Shown here: one piece after another, positions 58,400-64,000 of the stretch
Layout of the letters: each line of letters begins with the position of its first letter
How positions within the stretch are numbered: the stretch's first letter is position 1
Assembly (NCBI RefSeq): GCF_025698545.1
Contig: NC_068577.1
Location: forward strand, 3,319,501 to 3,383,500
Direction: 5' to 3'
DNA: 64,000 nucleotides
From: Gossypium raimondii
Taxonomy: Eukaryota; Streptophyta; Magnoliopsida; Malvales; Malvaceae
Translations under genes and position numbers: made by a program
Notes under the pieces: model-generated
What the model was told of the DNA's origin: nothing
Databases searched by the model: none
Seen by the model: only the letters and a program-made list of their open reading frames with translations

Positions 58400-59225
58400 T
58401 TCAGACCAAATTTAGATCACATAACTCTAACCTATTTTAAATAAACTTCAACCAAAATTCTTTGGTTGAAGTTTTTCTCTCAACATGAAATATTTGGGTA
58501 AATGTTATTATCAAACTTAGTTAATTAGTGTGCTCACATCATCACATGTGAAACCTAATAGTAAAGCAATAATTGTTTTTTGCTTCACGTGAAACAGTAG
58601 GTTTTAATAGAAAGTTGGTTTTGAATTTATATCATATAATATAAATGCAAATATATTTAAGTTACATACTTATAAAACTGTTAATTTATGTGAAAATATA
58701 AAATTAAAATTATTAATTAAGTTTGATAACTTAAATTAAATCATCAAATTTTAATTTTAAATGTAATTATAAAATAGTTAAAATAAAAATATTAAAATGT
58801 TGTATTAACTAATACAAATCGATATTGATCGAAACACATTGAATTTAAACCATTTGATACTGATTTAAGACCAATATAACTTAAACTATTAGTTAGTCCT
58901 TGAACTTGTTAATTGTTTTCATATTGAGGCTTGAACTTTGAGTTTTCAAGAAAATATCAAGAATTAACTTGGGCAAAAAAAGTTCAAGCCCCGATGTTAG
59001 AACAATTGTCAAGTTTAAGGCTTAACTTTGAGAAAAAAATATAAGTCCAATGTGAGAATAATTGCTAAATTATAGTCTAACTTTAACTAAAAAAAATTTC
59101 AAATCTCAATATAAGAGTAATTAACAAATTAAAAGCAAAAAAGTGATTTAACCCAAAGAAAAACACAAAACAAGTGGGACATGTTTTCTTCAAAAAGGAT
59201 AAAAAACAGTGTGCGAGAGATGATG
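58400..59225. other. AT-rich intergenic DNA, no gene seen
   Basis: Three loosely repeated phrases on AGTTCAAGCCCCGATGTTAGA/AAGTCCAATGTGAGAATAAT (58980-59120) indicate a short degenerate repeat. No protein is supported. Confidence 0.4.
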
Positions 59226-59231
59226 ATAATT

Positions 59232-60390
59232 AGAGTAAACTACATCAACGATCACTCACAAATAACACCATTTTTATTTTGGTAACTCTAAATTTTTTTT
59301 GTCAATTTATTTATTCTAATTAATATAATTGCTTAAATTGACAATTGCTGTTAAAACTTCTATTAATCCACTAATGGATTGCCAAGGTGATATATATATT
59401 TTTTTACTTTTGACTAAAGACAGTTTATTTGCAACATAAAAATTATCAATCCTCATCACCGCTCATCTCCTGCTCCCATCTTTATCCCTCCTCACTCTGC
59501 TCCATTTGCACCATAAGAACCACCTTACATGACTGGTTCAACATAAGTGATGCAAGTGTTTAAGGTGTATTGTTTTTGTTTAGTTTTATAGCTTTTGTGA
59601 TTTTATTAGATATGTGTCTAAGATGTGTTTGTTTTTCTTTTAGTTCAGTTTTAATGGATAAAAGTTCACAGATCTTCTAACAAAACCCAACATTAAAACA
59701 AATATTAGCTATTGGGTCTATTAAATTTTAGTGAACTTAGGTGTTTATGAATCTGGAAAAAGAATGAATCTTTTTAATTGCTTTGCATAGAGTTATTAAT
59801 TTCAGCTGTTGGGTCTTCAAAAGATGGGTGCTTTCATTACACTGTGTTTAGGGTTATTTATTTTGTTGACCTCTGTGGAATGGGGTTGACTTGAATTCAT
59901 GGCTTTTTTAGCTTATGAGATTTAAGTATACACAAATTTTAGCAGTTGGGTTTAATTAACTTGGGTTTTTGTTTTTAATGCTAAAATTCATTTGATAACT
60001 GCATCATTCTTATTGGTGTAAAGTGGTTTTTATGGTGTGGGGGCAGCGGAGTAAGGAGTGGTAGAGATGAGAGACTGGGGATGAACGGTGATCAGCATCC
60101 ATGGTTCTTATGGTTGGTGTTGACTGTTGAGTAGTGATGATAATTAGTAGTTCTTGCAAAATAAAAATAAAAATAAAAAAGGTGTTTTGAAATAATTATA
60201 AAAAAGTCTCTAACTTTAGTCAAAAGTAAAAAGGAGAAAAGATACGTAACAATCCTTTAATAGATTTAGTAAGATTTTTAACGATAATTATTAATTCGAA
60301 TAATTATTTTAATTAGAGTAATTAAAATTTTAGAATAATCAAACTAAAAATTTTGCTATTTTAGAATGATGGGTGGTATAGTTGACCATT
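59232..60390. mobile_element. 1.15-kb foldback element with long arms
   Basis: The left arm (59232-59540) and right arm (about 60010-60390) are inverted copies. The clearest parts are CTCATCACCGCTCATCTCC...CTCCATTTGCACCATAAGAACC against GGGGGCAGCGGAGTAAGGAG...CATGGTTCTTATGG, and TTTTACTTTTGACTAAAGA against its inverse near 60220. About 470 bases of unique DNA separate the arms, with no transposase. Flanks share ATAATTA (left GATAATTAGA, right TATAATTAAT), a weak sign of a 9-bp duplication as for Mutator-like elements. Confidence 0.6.
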
Positions 60391-60878
60391 ATAATTAATA
60401 AATTGTCTTTTCATATGCAATTTTGCATGCCCTGTTTATTTCTAGTCAAATTTTTTGTAGAAAGAAAAGAAATAATGACAAATTTGACTTGCAAAAAACC
60501 CATTTTGTAGGATGGGCAAGCAATGGCAGTACAGCATCACGTGGCTATCAGGGCACCAAAAAAAAGCATGTGATTTGGGCAGCTTTTGTCTCAGCTACTA
60601 CAGGCTCCATTATCAACTATCTACTCAATGGTCTCTCTCATTCACCTCCCATCCTTACCTCAAATGATAAGGAGTTTATATCATTTTGAATTTAAATTAT
60701 ATTAATAAAATAATTTTAAGAGAATTTTGCTCTTACTTAAAAATTTGCTTTAATTTGATTCCAAATTTACTTAAAATCTAATGTCATCATTGAATATCAA
60801 CATGTCAAAGATAAGTTTTTTTCTCATGGTACAAACGTGTTCTGCATTGGTATGGCATGCCCTTTTCCATGCTTAGAG

Positions 60879-61321
60879 TAAATTACACTTAAGATTATTA
60901 AATTATTAGTAAGCTTATATTTTAATCATTTAATTTCAAGTTATAAAATAGTCATTAAACTATTCAAAAGAATTTTATTTAAGTCATCGAGCTATTAAGT
61001 TCAGTGATGTGACTTTCTTTGTTTAAAAGGTCCTTCCCCTTTTTTTCTACAATTTAATTTTTTTCATGAAATAATTCTAAACTTCATGAATTTGCAAATC
61101 AAAATCCAAATAGCTTTCTTCTCCAATCTCCGACACTAACCGTTAATTTAACTTAGATTTCACTAGCTGGACTTTTTTTTTAAAGAAACTTATAAGCCCT
61201 ATGACTTAATTATTTTTTTGAATAGTTTAGTGATTTAAATGAAAACTTTCGAATAATTTAATAACCATTTTGTAACTTTTTAAAGTTAAGTGACCAAAAT
61301 GTAAGCTTACTAATAGTTTTG
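60879..61321. mobile_element. foldback MITE truncated by an LTR
   Basis: The left arm (ATTATTAGTAAGCTTATATT, AGTCATTAAACTATTCAAAAG) is inverted in the right arm (CGAATAATTTAATAACCATT, AATGTAAGCTTACTAATAGT). The right arm stops abruptly at the LTR that begins at 61322, while the left arm continues further outward (GAGTAAATTACACTTAAG). The LTR therefore joined or inserted into this element. Confidence 0.6.
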
Positions 61322-62639
61322 TGTAATACCCCTTACCTGACTTGATCGTAGGGTCCGAGCTACAAGGTGCCACTTTCGTTGCCAGAGCAACTACGATCAA
61401 ATTTAAATACAATTCTTATTATTGGACATATAAATACTAATATCATAGGCAAATAATATAATAAATAATCATTCTCAGGTCTTATGCAAGCTTACGAAAG
61501 CTCTAATGCTAACCCGAGATCGAATCAAGACTAAATTGTGAAGAATTCAAACTATAGGTTTGAAGTCGCGACATGACATACGTTTTACGTTGCAATGTCA
61601 CATACTGTTTCTAAAATTTCTCTTTGTTTAACAACCTACAATTTTCCAAACTAATTCCTAAACATATAACCATTATAATCATCTCATATTTGCAACATAT
61701 TAACATCAAATTATGCAAACCATTGCCTTTTCTAACATTAGGCCAATATCGTATCATCTATAAGCCATTTAAATCATTTACATACTTACCTATTTCATCA
61801 AGTTCATATGTATATATATTTGCAACATTTCACACCATTTCAAACTACCTTTAACTCCATTACAAACTATATACATTTAACTAAATTCTAACATTAACCA
61901 TTAAACCATAACTTCATATACACATAACTTTATATACCAAATTTGACTCAAACTAGGTATATGCCTTATAACTAACAAAAGAAATTTATACAAACATTAT
62001 CGAGTCTGGGATCTTGGTTGGATGTTGAAATCGATGCTCGGTATCTCGGTTGAGACCTAACTTGCGCACGGAAAAACAAACTGCACATTGAGTGATAAAA
62101 CTTAGTCGTATTTCTATAATTCAAATCAATATAACGTAAATATTATTCAAATACAAATAATCGATTCAAGTCTATTATTCCACTAATTCGTATACCAAAT
62201 TGTAATATAGACTTAGTGATCAATTTATTTAGTTATTTTATATCTTACTTTCTAGCACTTATCCCATTTTCCATATATTTCACTTCATACAAACGTGATC
62301 ATTTCATATTACCATTTATGGCATATACTCATATATATAGATGCATTCATCAATTTATATATATTCAATTTCATCTCGTTGATTCAATCATTTTCAAGTC
62401 CATTAGCTCGTAAATACTCAATTGGCACCAATAGCTCGTTTCTAGCCAAGTCGTATGGTCTTTCACATGCTATCGAATATCACAATTCATATGTGATCAA
62501 TTATACTAAATCAATTCATATTGCATTTCAATCTACCATATAGCCTATCCATATCATGTTTATTTAATCTTATTGACCTTACTCGAATTTCAAGACGGAT
62601 ATACGAATTAACCAACTTGCATCCCAATCTGACACTGTA

Positions 62640-62910
62640 GTGCATCATTGAATAAACAGACGGAAATATATTGGCACACATAGTGCATCATCAGACAAGA
62701 CGAATAAATTATACTGGCATGCGTAGTGCATCATCGAATAAACCAAAGCAATTATGCTAGCACGTAAGTGCATCAATGGATGTACCAAAGAAAATATATT
62801 TGCACGCAAGTGCATCATCGGATATACCGAAGCAATTATACTAGCACACACAATGCATCATCGGATATACCAAAGCAATTATACTGGCACACACGGTGCA
62901 ACATCAGATA
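62640..62910 (-). repeat. minisatellite, period 42-43 bp, seven units
   Basis: TGCATCATCGGATATACC-type blocks start at 62641, 62684, 62727, 62769, 62811, 62854 and 62897, spacings 42-43. Each unit continues AAGCAATTATACTGGCACACA. The minus-strand ORF 62645-62851 and plus-strand ORF 62754-62936 are repeat artefacts. Confidence 0.85.
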
Positions 62911-63304
62911 TATCGAAGTATAATCTATACATTTGATAGGTAACCAATTTTCAATTTTATTATAAGTTCAATTCATATTCTATCACTCTCAATTTCATCA
63001 TCAATTCACCATTCAAATACCGTATATAAAAAATCTCAACTTAATTTCATACCAATCTCATATATCAAGTAAGCCATGCAACTTCCTATTCTATTCAATT
63101 TAGTCATCTATCTCAATGTACCATATCAACCATCTTAACTTAACTCATACAACCATTATATACTTACCTTGGGACTAAATCATGCAATTTAACATGAATA
63201 AGCAATAATTAAATTGAAATGGATCATAGAAATACAAACCGAAATTTTGAGCTACTCGTCGATGACTTTGGATTTTCCTTTCCCTCTCGATTGATTCGGG
63301 TCAA

Positions 63305-63375
63305 TGTTAGCCACGAATAATCACAAAACATATAGTACTATTTAGCCACGAATAATCACAAAACATATAGTACTA
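63305..63375. repeat. short direct duplication, about 37 bp
   Basis: AGCCACGAATAATCACAAAA and the following CATATAGTACTAT appear twice in tandem (about 63310-63345 and 63344-63376), a recent-looking exact duplication inside the LTR. Confidence 0.75.
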
Positions 63376-64000
63376 TCAATTTCCAACCAATTCACAATCA
63401 ATCACTAATTCATACAAAAAATTCAATTTATTCAATTTAGTCCCTCAACCTGAGATTAACATAACTTTCCAATTAGAGCCCCAAATTGAAATCAAATTTC
63501 ATAAATACCCATTAGGGACCTCCTATTCCTTATTCCTACTTCTAATTTTACCTTTTATTCAGTTTGGTTCCTAATGTAAGAAACTATCAATTAAGCAATT
63601 TAGTCCTTTTTTCACATCTAAGCTTAAAATCTATCAATTTAACACCTAAAACTTCAAGAACTCAACCATAGAAACTTCCTAAAACTTTAAAAGTATTACA
63701 ATTTGATAAATGGGCTAGCTAAACCAAACTCCTATGATCTCAAAAACATAAAAATTACAAAAAAAGACTTAGAAATCTCACCAATTAAAGGACCGAATAA
63801 ACGAAACTTCACAAGGTTTCTTCTTCACATTTTCCTTCTTTGGTTTTGGTGGTGGATGGATGAGGAAAAAAGTATTCTATTTCCTTCCATTATGTTTGTT
63901 TTATTTTATACCTTTTTATAATTTTAATTATAGCCTTTAATAATAAAACAAAAAAACAAAAAACAAACACAATTCACCACCGTGCACAATATTCATTTAA

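Larger units (their letters stand above)
61322..64000 (-). mobile_element. gypsy-type LTR, minus strand, running off the window
   Basis: On the minus strand this sequence ends with ...CTACGATCAAGTCAGGTAAGGGGTATTACA at 61322, homologous to the ends at 45567 and 57569. It contains a GCAATGTCACA/GTCGCGACATG patch at about 61566-61610 and a 42-43-bp minisatellite at 62640-62905. On the minus strand the left part shows the 'TTTCGTTTATTCGGTCCTTTAA' type of LTR text (63780-63810). No coding domain appears before the window edge, so whether this is a solo LTR or part of a longer element is open. Its ORFs are not supported as genes. Confidence 0.5.

Noticed and set aside
60423..60689. 88-aa ORF with a hydrophobic stretch
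   Set aside because: No family is recognised, it sits between two foldback elements, has no TATA or splice support, and its N-terminus is AT-rich filler.
62640..62910. Evenly spaced repeats that might suggest a CRISPR array
   Set aside because: The 42-43-bp units are head-to-tail with no unique spacers, in a plant nuclear setting inside an LTR. This is a minisatellite.

Overview
The window looks like nuclear DNA from a dicot plant. It is about 65-70% A+T, its genes carry many short GT-AG introns, and the space between genes is filled with decayed retrotransposons and small inverted-repeat elements. Several repeat families (long LTRs beginning TGTAACAGCCC, an LTR after an AAAGAGGGGCAG purine tract, and short foldback elements starting GGTTAAATTC) resemble those I associate with cotton and other Malvaceae. 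That taxon guess is from memory, not from a search. I see no bacterial operon, CRISPR array, prophage or organelle block.

Four intact protein genes are well supported. (1) 15288-18374 (+): plastid N-acetyl-gamma-glutamyl-phosphate reductase of arginine synthesis, 13 exons, 400 aa. (2) 27907-29860 (+): a GARP/G2-like MYB repressor of the HHO (HRS1-homologue) family, HHO5-like, 5 exons, 408 aa. (3) 36503-38987 (+): a La-related RNA-binding protein of the LARP6 group with a PAM2 motif, 10 exons, 415 aa. (4) 55858-56241 (+): a single-exon, one-membrane-span plant protein of unknown role. A 61-aa ORF with a TATA box (2497-2682, -) is a possible small gene. A NAC transcription-factor gene at 12471-13358 is broken by a frameshift and an in-frame stop. 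These genes have unrelated jobs and do not form a cluster.

Layout: 1-1450 LTR remnant; 5981-7600 LTR with a minisatellite; 7600-11680 the 3' end and LTR of a Tat/Ogre-like gypsy element, with an unusual 44/88-bp tandem array; 12.5-13.4 kb NAC pseudogene; 15.3-18.4 kb ArgC; 19.4-21.4 kb two inverted-repeat elements, one split by a tiny SINE; 21.4-27.7 kb AT-rich, gene-poor, with a miRNA-like hairpin; 27.9-29.9 kb HHO5; 31.2-33.5 kb tandem repeat and two inverted-repeat elements; 34.1-36.0 kb decayed LINE; 36.5-39.0 kb LARP6; 39.5-42.3 kb tandem and foldback repeats; 43.2-47.0 kb broken Ty1-copia element containing part of another LTR; 47.1-49.0 and 53.3-54.3 kb two minus-strand LINE copies; 54.3-54.8 kb foldback; 55.9-56.2 kb membrane protein; 56.4-61.3 kb foldbacks and LTR scraps; 61.3-64.0 kb minus-strand LTR running off the window.

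I did not find a new functional system. The most informative observations concern how mobile elements nest in one another: a SINE with a 15-bp target duplication inside a MITE, an 8-bp duplication around a 402-bp hAT-like element, a LINE whose middle is deleted, and a high density of foldback elements of about 450 bp.
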